Notes: generated from the sequence alone by a model not told the origin. Counted from the stretch's first letter, positions 1-5,669 are shown. The stretch is 6,064 nucleotides of DNA from Pyrinomonadaceae bacterium (GCA_013812565.1 JACCTF010000676.1:1-6064), one strand, 5' to 3'. Made by a program: numbers and translations.

Positions 1-364
1 GGCTTACGTCCGCGATGTCAAAGGGGATATGTTCTTCGGCGTGCCAATCGATGGATTCTTCCAACTCGGCTTCGCTCATCTGCGGCACGATGATGTTTTT
101 CACGATCACAGAATTGCCGCTGACGCCCGCCGCCACTTGATCCGTTTTGATCTGCTGGCTTGTAAAAATGTTCGCGATGCAGTTCGATACATCGTTAAGC
201 TCCATGATCTGGCCGTCAGTAATTGAATCTGCTTGCAGAGTTTCGTAGCTAATACTGGAGAGATGGAGACTGCCGAGTTGCCCACGCAACTCAATAGCTT
301 TGATTGCGCTTGAACCGATGTCCAAGCCGACCATGTTCTTTCTGCTAAGTCTTCTCTTGAACAT
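1..364 (-). CDS. pilM: Type IV pilus assembly protein PilM, N-terminal part (runs off left edge)
   Basis: The minus strand reads open from an ATG at 364 to the window edge, giving 121 codons of the N-terminus. PilM is a cytoplasmic actin-like ATP-binding protein that docks on the short cytoplasmic tail of PilN and links the pilus motor to the PilN-PilO-PilP alignment complex. The match rests on the actin-fold phosphate loop near the start (GLDIGSSAIKAIEL, residues 13-26, with Asp15 and the Gly-Ser-Ser turn) and on the segment EHIPFDIADVS (about residues 111-121), which resembles the usual 'yIPfd' segment of PilM. Full-length family members are about 350 residues, so roughly two thirds is missing. 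The ATG at 364 gives the usual short basic lead (MFKRRLSRKN) before the fold; Met11 at 334 is a possible alternative. The ribosome binding site is weak. In most genomes pilN, pilO, pilP and pilQ follow; here they would lie outside the window to the left. Confidence 0.9.
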   Translation of the reverse strand, partial: MFKRRLSRKNMVGLDIGSSAIKAIELRGQLGSLHLSSISYETLQADSITDGQIMELNDVSNCIANIFTSQQIKTDQVAAGVSGNSVIVKNIIVPQMSEAELEESIDWHAEEHIPFDIADVS

Positions 365-587
365 AGCTTTACCGGTTCTTCACGTTTCTCGCTAACCGTT
401 GGCGGCTGCGGCGTAGACGGATTCGGAGGTGACGCGTTCTGCTGTGCACATCGCGTAGAGATTTTGTTTTAGTTTTATACACTGCGGATGTTGTCCTGCT
501 GCGACCAGAGAGGGCACGACCAGACCACACGCGGACGCTTCAAGCGCCTGTCAGCAAGTTAAAGAGGTGAGGTGTTTTGATTAGAGC

Positions 588-605
588 CGCTTGACTCGTC
601 AAGCG
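588..605. promoter_or_regulatory. Perfect 18-bp palindrome, operator-like
   Basis: CGCTTGACTCGTCAAGCG has two 8-bp arms with only two central bases (TC). The loop is too tight for a stable RNA hairpin, so a binding site for a dimeric repressor or activator is the likelier reading. It covers a TTGACT hexamer that could serve as a -35 box. A smaller palindrome with the same ends, CGCTTCAAGCG, lies just upstream at 536-546. The regulator is unknown. Confidence 0.4.
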
Positions 606-618
606 AAGGCACTATATC
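591..618 (+). promoter_or_regulatory. Possible sigma70 promoter under the 18-bp palindrome
   Basis: TTGACT at 591-596 and TATATC at 613-618 are separated by 16 bases. The -35 hexamer is close to consensus; the -10 matches it only in part. The -35 box lies inside the palindrome, which would fit repression by occlusion. Any transcript would start near 625 and run rightward more than 500 bases before the gene at 1136, so its target is uncertain. Confidence 0.25.
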
Positions 619-826
619 AACCTGAGGCTTTATGCAAACGGGAGAAGTGTGTGGAGAGAACGCACGACCAACGTTAATCCGTTTTCTTGATTCAAAATCG
701 CAGCATCTCCTTTCGGTAACCCGGCCAAGTCAAATGTTTTAGGGTTCTTGACTTCCGTAGCTTTGCGGCCCTCGCTCGCGCGGGGTGTGCCTTTGTCGAT
801 TGAGTGTTTAAGAAGGAGTAGCCAAC

Positions 827-910
827 TTGCGCGGGGCGTTGTGGTTAGCGGCGGCTATATGCCTTCCGAGTAGATGTCCGTGTTTAAGTCGGCCTTTACT
901 CGGCCTTTAA
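827..910 (+). CDS. Possible 27-residue leader peptide (TTG start)
   Basis: A TTG codon at 827 follows AAGGAG (813-818) at a spacing of 8 bases, one of the better ribosome binding sites in the window. It opens a 27-codon frame ending with TAA at 908-910. The predicted peptide begins MRGALWLAAAICL, a short hydrophobic stretch, and has three cysteines (residues 12, 17 and 19). The reading frame ends inside the tandem 11-bp repeat. No family is recognised. It could be a small membrane peptide, a leader peptide or chance; the purine-rich site followed by TTG may well be accidental. Confidence 0.18.
   Translation: MRGALWLAAAICLPSRCPCLSRPLLGL
889..910. repeat. Tandem 11-bp direct repeat
   Basis: TCGGCCTTTAC (889-899) is followed immediately by TCGGCCTTTAA (900-910), with 10 of 11 positions identical. 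A period of 11 bases is about one helical turn, so the two copies face the same side of the DNA, as expected for tandem protein binding sites. It could also be a slippage duplication. Confidence 0.5.
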
Positions 911-982
911 ATGGACGAGGGGAATATACAGAACTATCGTGACGAGTGTCAATCGGTATTATTCTTTGTTTAAAAACATGAC

Positions 983-998
983 TGTTAATGTGTTAACA
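983..998. promoter_or_regulatory. TGTTAA-N4-TTAACA dyad, operator-like
   Basis: The sequence TGTTAATGTGTTAACA has perfect 6-bp inverted arms around a 4-base centre in a local AT-rich patch, about 140 bases upstream of the ATG at 1136. Its size and symmetry resemble sites for small dimeric helix-turn-helix regulators. The regulator and target are unknown; the gene at 1136 is the nearest candidate. Confidence 0.35.
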
Positions 999-1135
999 AT
1001 ATCTTCCTCACTGCCGGGGCATACGGTTCTCCGGGTATGTTGGCAATCATCTTCGCGCCGAAAACCGAACGGTCATGCATTTATTGCAACGCCATCTTGC
1101 CTCCTGTCGCACGCGGCGGTTAGGATGCTCCGGCA

Positions 1136-2920
1136 ATGAGAACAATCCGCAAGCTTGCGCTGATCGCCCTTGCGCTCGCACTGGTCGCGGCCGTGTGGCT
1201 TTGGTGGAATCGACCGCAGCCGGTGGATATGACGGCTTATGTTCCCGCTGATTCGCTTGTTTACCTGGAAGCAAACAGTCTGCCGCAAGTTGTTGACGGC
1301 ATGATCGCAACAGATGCCTGGAAGCGGCTTGCCCCGCTCGCCGGAACGGGTTCTGGTTTCAGCAACATCAGATGGGTGAGCCGCTTGATCGCGTGGACCG
1401 GCATCGGCCCGGCGGAAGCAGTGGTGCTTGCCCGCGCGCAGGTCGCTGTGACGGTGCTCGGTTTCACGGCCGAGGAAGAAGCAGGCGACACGCTGAAGAT
1501 CAAGCCGCGTGCGGCGATAATCGTCGAAAGTCATTCCGGCACCCGACGTTTGCGAATCGCCGTGGAGAAACTCGTCGGCGATTTTGCACGGCGCGCGTAT
1601 CTAAACCCACAGGTTGAACGCAGAGAAGCAGACGACGTGCTGCTCGTGACATGGAGCGCGCCCTCCGGCAAACGGCGGATTGTGGCGGCGGTCTTTGAAA
1701 GCGTCGCCGTCATCGGCAACGATGACGCGGCGGTGCAAGCGTGTCTGGCGACCCGGCGCGGCGAGCGCCCGAGCCTGGTCGGCAACGCGCAGTTGGAGGA
1801 GATGCGCTCGCGTGTTGATTCGCGCGACGCCCTCGCGTTCGGCTTCGTCCCTCCGGTTGGAGCAGCAAAGCTTCTCGAAGTTGCGGCGACCGCTTATGCC
1901 GGACAGTTATCGCCAAACCCACGCATCCAGAGTGCCGCGGCCATTCTACTGCCGCAACTTGCCAACAGAATTTTAGGCGGAGCTGCCTGGAGCATGCGCG
2001 TCATGGACCAGTTGGTTGAAGACCGCTACTTCATCGAACTGGATAGTGATCTGGCGGCGCGTTTGCAAACTGCACTCACACCCGTCAGTGATGCGTCTCT
2101 CCGCGCAAGCGAACTACTGCCGGCGATGACACACCAACTTACAAGTTACACCTACCAAGAGCCGGAAGCGGCCTGGCGCGGTTTGAACGCCGCCATTTCA
2201 TCGCAACTCGATGCGCTCAGCGCTCCGCTTGTCGCGCGTTTTCTTGAAGAGGCTCTCACCCCATACGGCATCGAATCGCCCCGCGAGTTCTTGCGCGCCT
2301 CTGGCCCCGAACTGGCGACGGCGCGCCTCGATGATACGGGTCAGAGCACGGTGCTGATCGCCCGTGTACGCAACCGAGAAGCCTTGCGCGAACAGGTACG
2401 CCGTCGCCTCGGTTCCGTCACGCGTGAGCGCATTGGTAATGCCGAGATGATGATTTCATCAAACACCAAACGCGGCGCAGCCAGCTTTGTCGGCGACCAC
2501 CTGATTATGGGGGCAGCCGATGATGTTCGTCGCTGCCTGGCGGCGCAGACTGAAGCTCGCGCGCTGGCAGCGATTGATGCTTTCAAGCGGGCCACGCAGT
2601 CAACCGCGCAAGCCGGATCGAACGCGGCGCCTGCCGGGGCCGTGACGTACACGGATGATCGACCAGGGACGCGCCGGTTCGTTGATTTCGTCGCCGCCGC
2701 GCGGCGCGACCGTCCTGCGGATCGCGCCGCACTTGAGCGCGAGCTGTTGCAAATAGCTTATTCCAGAAGCGAAACACGATTGATCGAAAGCGGCTTTGAG
2801 CGCAGAACCTACTCGTCGTTCGGACAGCTAGGCGCGATCACCGGGCAGTTTGCTCCGGAGACAGTTATGGATCAGGAACGTCTCCGCCCGAAGGTCGGGC
2901 GAGCAGAGCTTGGCAATTAG
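1136..2920 (+). CDS. Membrane-anchored DUF3352-like protein with duplicated module
   Basis: This 594-residue protein has one N-terminal hydrophobic helix (about residues 7-24, after basic residues R2, R5 and K6), followed by a large extracytoplasmic part, so it is an anchored or secreted envelope protein. The segment VPADSLVYLEAN (residues 36-47) is typical of the opening of DUF3352-like proteins. A module recurs twice. In the first copy, residues 126-223, an LRIAVEKLVG helix is followed by FESVAVIGNDDAAVQACLA and a tail LVGNAQLEEM. In the second, residues 404-486, the matching parts are ALREQVRRRLG, FVGDHLIMGAADDVRRCLA and ALAAIDAFKRA. No catalytic motif is visible and the function is unknown. 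The C-terminal part is arginine-rich and ends without a second membrane segment. ATG at 1136 is preceded by a weak AGGA (1122-1125). The gene appears monocistronic and overlaps the convergent neighbour by 4 bases. The domain assignment is from recall and is moderately sure; that it is a real gene is near certain. Confidence 0.85.
   Translation: MRTIRKLALIALALALVAAVWLWWNRPQPVDMTAYVPADSLVYLEANSLPQVVDGMIATDAWKRLAPLAGTGSGFSNIRWVSRLIAWTGIGPAEAVVLARAQVAVTVLGFTAEEEAGDTLKIKPRAAIIVESHSGTRRLRIAVEKLVGDFARRAYLNPQVERREADDVLLVTWSAPSGKRRIVAAVFESVAVIGNDDAAVQACLATRRGERPSLVGNAQLEEMRSRVDSRDALAFGFVPPVGAAKLLEVAATAYAGQLSPNPRIQSAAAILLPQLANRILGGAAWSMRVMDQLVEDRYFIELDSDLAARLQTALTPVSDASLRASELLPAMTHQLTSYTYQEPEAAWRGLNAAISSQLDALSAPLVARFLEEALTPYGIESPREFLRASGPELATARLDDTGQSTVLIARVRNREALREQVRRRLGSVTRERIGNAEMMISSNTKRGAASFVGDHLIMGAADDVRRCLAAQTEARALAAIDAFKRATQSTAQAGSNAAPAGAVTYTDDRPGTRRFVDFVAAARRDRPADRAALERELLQIAYSRSETRLIESGFERRTYSSFGQLGAITGQFAPETVMDQERLRPKVGRAELGN
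2885..2901 (-). terminator. GC-rich hairpin in the convergent overlap, possible terminator for the minus-strand gene
   Basis: CGCCCGA-AGG-TCGGGCG forms a 7-bp stem with a 3-base loop. Read on the minus strand it lies about 15 bases beyond the TAA of the gene ending at 2917. No T-tract follows, so it is at best an atypical intrinsic terminator. It also lies inside the last codons of the plus-strand gene (residues RPKVG), where coding constraint alone may explain part of it. Confidence 0.3.
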
Positions 2921-4344
2921 CTTTCAGCTTTCGGGGGTTCAAAAGGATGATCAGTAAACACCGCTCGCATACTGATTTGACTGAATAACGTTTCAAGGTA
3001 GGTAGCAAACCGATGCAGCACCGGTTTGAGTTCGACCGCGCCGCGTGTGCTGGCAACATCTTCGACGAATCGCTCGTAAGTCTCCCAATCTTTGTACATC
3101 AGATAATGCATGCTTCCGTCGCGAAAACCGGCAAGTGGCTCAAGCAGTGCGTCCAGTACGGGGCGCTCGCTGCTTTCTTTCTCGGCGTGTCGGACAAATT
3201 GCAGCACCGTCCATAGATCACGGCGTAAGGCAAGCGACTGCTCGACCTTGGTTCGAAAGGCGCTAAAGAGTTTTGGTCCATCCAGTGTCGGATCGAAGAC
3301 CTGGGCCAGCACAACAGTTGACTGCTGAAAGGAGTCGCGCAGCAAACCATGTGCATTCTCGACTCTAGCGCGGATGACGGGCGCGTCACGCTGCTGGCTG
3401 AGGCCGGCCAGTTCATGCTCAAAGACTTTGCGTAGCTCCATACGAATCGCGTAGCTGGTGCTATCAAGCGCCTCGAAGACCTCTTCGGTAAGCCTTTCTG
3501 CACGCATCACGCGCGTCTGAAGCAGTTCGAGTAATCCACGCGTTTCTTGATTTATAAGTGTAAAGAGCGGCAGGGCGGGCTTAAGCGGGTAATCTTGTCG
3601 GAGATCACGCTCAATGAAACTGAGCATTTCGAGTGAACTGGCAAGACCGGAGAAGACTTGACGCACATTTGCGCCGAGCGGGTCCGGTGTGAGATTTGCG
3701 GTGAGCGCCAGTAATGATGGATGAATGTTTGTTACATCCATGACGCGCGCAAGCCGGCATGCGGCGCTGGAACGCTTAAGTTCGCGCGCTAGAACTTTTC
3801 CGATGCTCGCCCAAGCGCTAAAGCTTACGGCGCGGGATTCAAGCATCGCATCGCAAATAGAACGAACATCACTTAGGATTTCCATTAGTTCGACGAACGC
3901 TGTGTTAGCGGCCTTCGTCGACTGCTTGTTCCGATCTACGGACGACACAGCACCAAGCACTTGCGTTGAATTCGCTGCACTAAAATCTATAGCGCGATCT
4001 ACAGCGTTGGGGTCTACTGCACCGTGGTACGTGTTGTCGAGTTCTTGAACTAAGAGAAATGTAAGGTGTGAGCTACGTAGCAAGGCGCATCGCGCAACGC
4101 TTGTTTCCTTATTCCAGTTGCGCGTTAATACCTCAGCGCGTTCATCTTCTGCGAGTGGTTGATGAGCCACGTTGAAGAAGCTTTGAAACGCCTGCAACCA
4201 TATGGCAAGTTCACGTGCCGTCGGGTTATCGGCAAAAACCGCAGGCGCACCGTTCACAGCAGAACCGTGTTGAGGATCATCCGCTGCATCATGCGCGGAT
4301 GTTTCTGCAAGATCGGTGTTTGGGTCTAGATCAACGTATCTCAT
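2917..4344 (-). CDS. Hypothetical helical protein, 475 residues, no recognised family
   Basis: I do not recognise this protein. From ATG 4344 it has 475 residues. The first ~40 are polar and acidic and probably disordered; the rest is mostly predicted amphipathic helix, with conserved-looking stretches such as RELAIWLQAFQSFF (about residues 44-57), LTFLLVQELDNTYHG (94-108) and MHYLMYKDWETYERFVEDV (412-430). There is no signal peptide and no clear membrane helix, so it is probably cytoplasmic. It ends with a proline- and acid-containing tail. The frame stays open upstream to a TTG at 4425 (502 residues), but that TTG lies in the -35 box of a good promoter, so the ATG at 4344 is preferred. No Shine-Dalgarno precedes this ATG. 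It is divergent from rdgB and convergent with the 594-residue gene, so it is probably monocistronic. The length and uninterrupted frame argue that it is a real gene. Confidence 0.8.
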   Translation of the reverse strand: MRYVDLDPNTDLAETSAHDAADDPQHGSAVNGAPAVFADNPTARELAIWLQAFQSFFNVAHQPLAEDERAEVLTRNWNKETSVARCALLRSSHLTFLLVQELDNTYHGAVDPNAVDRAIDFSAANSTQVLGAVSSVDRNKQSTKAANTAFVELMEILSDVRSICDAMLESRAVSFSAWASIGKVLARELKRSSAACRLARVMDVTNIHPSLLALTANLTPDPLGANVRQVFSGLASSLEMLSFIERDLRQDYPLKPALPLFTLINQETRGLLELLQTRVMRAERLTEEVFEALDSTSYAIRMELRKVFEHELAGLSQQRDAPVIRARVENAHGLLRDSFQQSTVVLAQVFDPTLDGPKLFSAFRTKVEQSLALRRDLWTVLQFVRHAEKESSERPVLDALLEPLAGFRDGSMHYLMYKDWETYERFVEDVASTRGAVELKPVLHRFATYLETLFSQISMRAVFTDHPFEPPKAES

Positions 4345-4395
4345 GGGTTGGCTGATTGAACGCGGCTTCGACGGGTGGGCCGCTTCCGGGCAGAG

Positions 4396-4425
4396 ATTGT
4401 AAGCGTGAAATACTCCGCCTGGCAA
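4396..4425 (-). promoter_or_regulatory. Sigma70-type promoter for the 475-residue protein gene
   Basis: On the minus strand TTGCCA (4425-4420) and TACAAT (4401-4396) each match the sigma70 consensus at 5 of 6 positions, separated by 18 bases. Transcription would begin near 4389, giving a leader of about 45 bases before ATG 4344. The position inside the longer open frame is the main argument against the TTG start at 4425. Confidence 0.55.
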
Positions 4426-4430
4426 AAACT

Positions 4431-4459
4431 TTGTCGGTCGAGTAGCAACGCCAAAGAAT
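4431..4459 (+). promoter_or_regulatory. Possible promoter for rdgB
   Basis: TTGTCG (4431-4436) and AAGAAT (4454-4459) are 17 bases apart and each match consensus at 4 of 6 positions. The start would be near 4466, about 26 bases before the rdgB ATG. Its -35 box is only 5 bases from the -35 box of the opposing promoter. A bulged hairpin (GCAC-c-GG / CCGTGC, 4462-4480) would lie at the start of the transcript. Confidence 0.28.
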
Positions 4460-4491
4460 CGGCACCGGTTGAATCCGTGCTAATTCGATGA

Positions 4492-5121
4492 ATGGTTATG
4501 AACAATTTATTTTTCTCTGAGTTACTAATCGCGACGCGCAACACGGGCAAAGTGCAGGAGATTGCAGCGCATTTAGCGGGGCTGCCGTTGCGTTTACGCA
4601 GCCTTCGCGAGTTTGCAAACATCGCTGAGGTTAATGAAACCGGTCGAACATTCGCGGAGAATGCCCAGATCAAAGCTCGCTCCTATGCAGATCAGACGGG
4701 TTTGCCAACGCTTGCCGACGACTCGGGCTTGGAAGTTGACGCCCTCAATGGTGCGCCCGGTATCTTTTCGGCGCGTTATGCCGGTGAAGCGGCGTCCGAT
4801 GCTGAACGAATCGTGCGGCTGCTTGCCGAGCTTGCTCGCACTAATGATCGAGACCGCCGCGCGGCTTTTGTTTGTGCTCTAGCTATCGCTGATCCGCAAA
4901 CGACCTCGCTTCAAATCTGGACGGGAAGATGTGAAGGGCGCATTGCGCACACGGCCCGCGGCACCAACGGGTTCGGCTATGATCCCATTTTCATTCCCGA
5001 CGGGTACGCACTAACCTTTGGAGAGCTGGAAACCGATGTCAAGCAACGTATCAGCCATCGTGCACAGGCGTTGGATGCAGCACACGCATTCTTGCGGCAG
5101 CAACTTAACAACGATTCCTAG
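4492..5121 (+). CDS. rdgB: Non-canonical purine NTP pyrophosphatase (RdgB/HAM1 family)
   Basis: The 209-residue product belongs to the RdgB/HAM1/ITPase family, which hydrolyses dITP, ITP and XTP to the monophosphate and pyrophosphate and so keeps deaminated purines out of DNA and RNA. It is cytoplasmic and Mg-dependent. Family motifs appear in order: the phosphate-binding start TRNTGKVQEI (residues 15-24), TFAENAQIKA (53-62), LADDSGLEVDALNGAPGIFS (74-93) with Asp77 as the likely general base, ARYAG (94-98), the base-recognition loop RGTNGFGYDPIF (156-167), and the C-terminal SHRAQAL (188-194). All key residues are present and the length is normal, so it should be active. The start is ATG 4492 or ATG 4498; neither has a Shine-Dalgarno. 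In many bacteria the gene neighbours rph, but here no partner gene is adjacent and it appears to stand alone. Confidence 0.95.
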   Translation: MVMNNLFFSELLIATRNTGKVQEIAAHLAGLPLRLRSLREFANIAEVNETGRTFAENAQIKARSYADQTGLPTLADDSGLEVDALNGAPGIFSARYAGEAASDAERIVRLLAELARTNDRDRRAAFVCALAIADPQTTSLQIWTGRCEGRIAHTARGTNGFGYDPIFIPDGYALTFGELETDVKQRISHRAQALDAAHAFLRQQLNNDS

Positions 5122-5129
5122 CCTTAATT

Positions 5130-5159
5130 GAACAGCGTTCCCCACAAACCATGCTGTTC
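5130..5159 (+). terminator. Hairpin just after rdgB, probable transcript end
   Basis: GAACAGCGT (5130-5138) pairs with ATGCTGTTC (5151-5159), a 9-bp stem with one G-U pair and a 12-base loop, beginning 9 bases after the rdgB stop. What follows is pyrimidine-rich (TCTCTATCG) but not a true T-tract, so it may be a terminator of modest strength or a 3'-end stabiliser. Confidence 0.45.
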
Positions 5160-5255
5160 TCTATCGTCAGTATCCCTTCGTCACGATTTTCCCTTACATA
5201 GAGCACGACCGCTAAATTTTGCTTGCATCCAGAGGCGGCCCACCCTAGTATGGCC

Positions 5256-5282
5256 CTTCAGGGAAATCAACCTTCCCTGGAG
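5256..5282. repeat. 10-bp inverted repeat (stem-loop)
   Basis: CTTCAGGGAA (5256-5265) pairs with TTCCCTGGAG (5273-5282) around a 7-base loop, with one G-U pair. A small second hairpin, AGCTT-CCGC-AAGCT (5281-5294), shares two bases with it and is followed by TTTCT. Together they could form a secondary terminator 135 bases past rdgB or a structured RNA element. The function is unknown. Confidence 0.4.
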
Positions 5283-5374
5283 CTTCCGCAAGCTTTCTGC
5301 TCGTCATTATCTTCTGCGCCATTTGTCCCAAGGTCGGACTCGCTAAATCAAAACACATGACAACGGAACACTCT

Positions 5375-5514
5375 CTCAGCCTGACAGGGGCGGAAGATGT
5401 TCTCTGCCTTTACGACCCACTTCTTTCGCCCTTCTAGGGCTGCTCGCTGGATGAACCCTATCTCCCCAGCACTAACGCACTAAGCTCAGTTCTTTTGCCC
5501 CTGCCGGGGCTGAG
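5375..5514. repeat. Cluster of three REP-like palindromic repeats
   Basis: Three copies of a hairpin unit occur within 140 bases. Copy 3 (5490-5514, plus) reads TTCTTTT then GCCCC-TGCC-GGGGC then TGAG. Copy 2 (5421-5442, plus) reads TTCTTTC then GCCCT-TCT-AGGGC then TG, so its stem has changed at a paired position (C-G to T-A) and pairing is kept. Copy 1 (5375-5397) is in the opposite orientation: CTCAGCC, then TGACAGGGGC, then GGAAGA, about 19 of 24 positions matching the reverse of copy 3. Between copies 2 and 3 lies GCACTAAC-GCACTAAG (5469-5484), an 8-base tandem repeat. The arrangement resembles a REP/BIME cluster or the remains of a small non-autonomous mobile element. No transposase is in the window. 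Confidence 0.5.
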
Positions 5515-5595
5515 ATGCTCGCGTACCAATCTCTCGTCCTTCGATTTAGTACCAAACCACAACCTCATTCCCGCCCAAATCATCCTTGCCGACAG

Positions 5596-5623
5596 CTTCG
5601 ATAAAGCGAAGGTGGGCATGCCC
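5596..5623. promoter_or_regulatory. Two adjacent short hairpins upstream of the secreted protein gene
   Basis: CTTCG-ATAAAG-CGAAG (5596-5611) is followed two bases later by the palindrome GGGCATGCCC (5614-5623) and TTATT. They lie 60 to 87 bases before the GTG start at 5683. They could be a 5'-leader structure, an operator or a weak terminator from upstream. Confidence 0.25.
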
Positions 5624-5669
5624 TTATTCAACTTTTCGAATCAGTCGTAGCTATCGGGAATTACCACTT

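Larger units (their letters stand above)
365..1135. other. Long non-coding spacer between pilM and the 594-residue protein gene
   Basis: This stretch of about 770 bases separates two divergently transcribed genes and holds no convincing conserved coding region. It contains several ordered elements listed separately: an 18-bp palindrome (588-605), a tandem 11-bp repeat (889-910), a TGTTAA/TTAACA dyad (983-998) and a tiny ORF with a good ribosome binding site (827-910). On the minus strand a TATAAA box at 474-479 could be the -10 element of a pilM promoter, giving a leader of about 100 bases, but no good -35 box precedes it. No good sigma70 promoter was found close to the gene at 1136. Short open frames at 632-742 and 939-1139 are not supported as genes. 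Confidence 0.6.

Noticed and set aside
425..432. GGAGGTGA, a near-perfect Shine-Dalgarno on the plus strand
   Set aside because: No start codon at a suitable distance opens more than a few codons; the nearby GTG frame stops after four codons.
632..742. 36-codon ATG frame just downstream of the possible promoter at 591-618
   Set aside because: The GAGG before it is only 4 bases from the ATG, the peptide shows no recognisable features, and the predicted transcript start leaves almost no leader.
939..1139. 66-codon GTG-start frame whose TGA overlaps the ATG at 1136 (ATGA), suggesting translational coupling
   Set aside because: The ribosome binding site is too far away (GAGGGGA ends 15 bases before GTG), the peptide is low-complexity with no protein-like pattern, and the dyad at 983-998 lies inside it. 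The ATGA overlap is probably chance.
1047..1534. Long minus-strand frames opposite the 594-residue gene (for example 1073-1534)
   Set aside because: They are shadows of the GC-biased plus-strand gene; arginine-, histidine- and cysteine-rich composition and no ribosome binding site.
3725..4048. 107-codon plus-strand frame opposite the 475-residue gene
   Set aside because: Antisense shadow: serine/arginine/alanine-rich translation, no ribosome binding site or domain.
4341..4673. 110-codon minus-strand frame covering the divergent promoter region and the start of rdgB
   Set aside because: It overlaps the well-supported rdgB coding region and the promoter zone, and shows no recognisable protein features.
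5375..5514. CRISPR array
   Set aside because: Only three imperfect copies in mixed orientation with unequal spacing; no regular repeat-spacer pattern and no cas gene.
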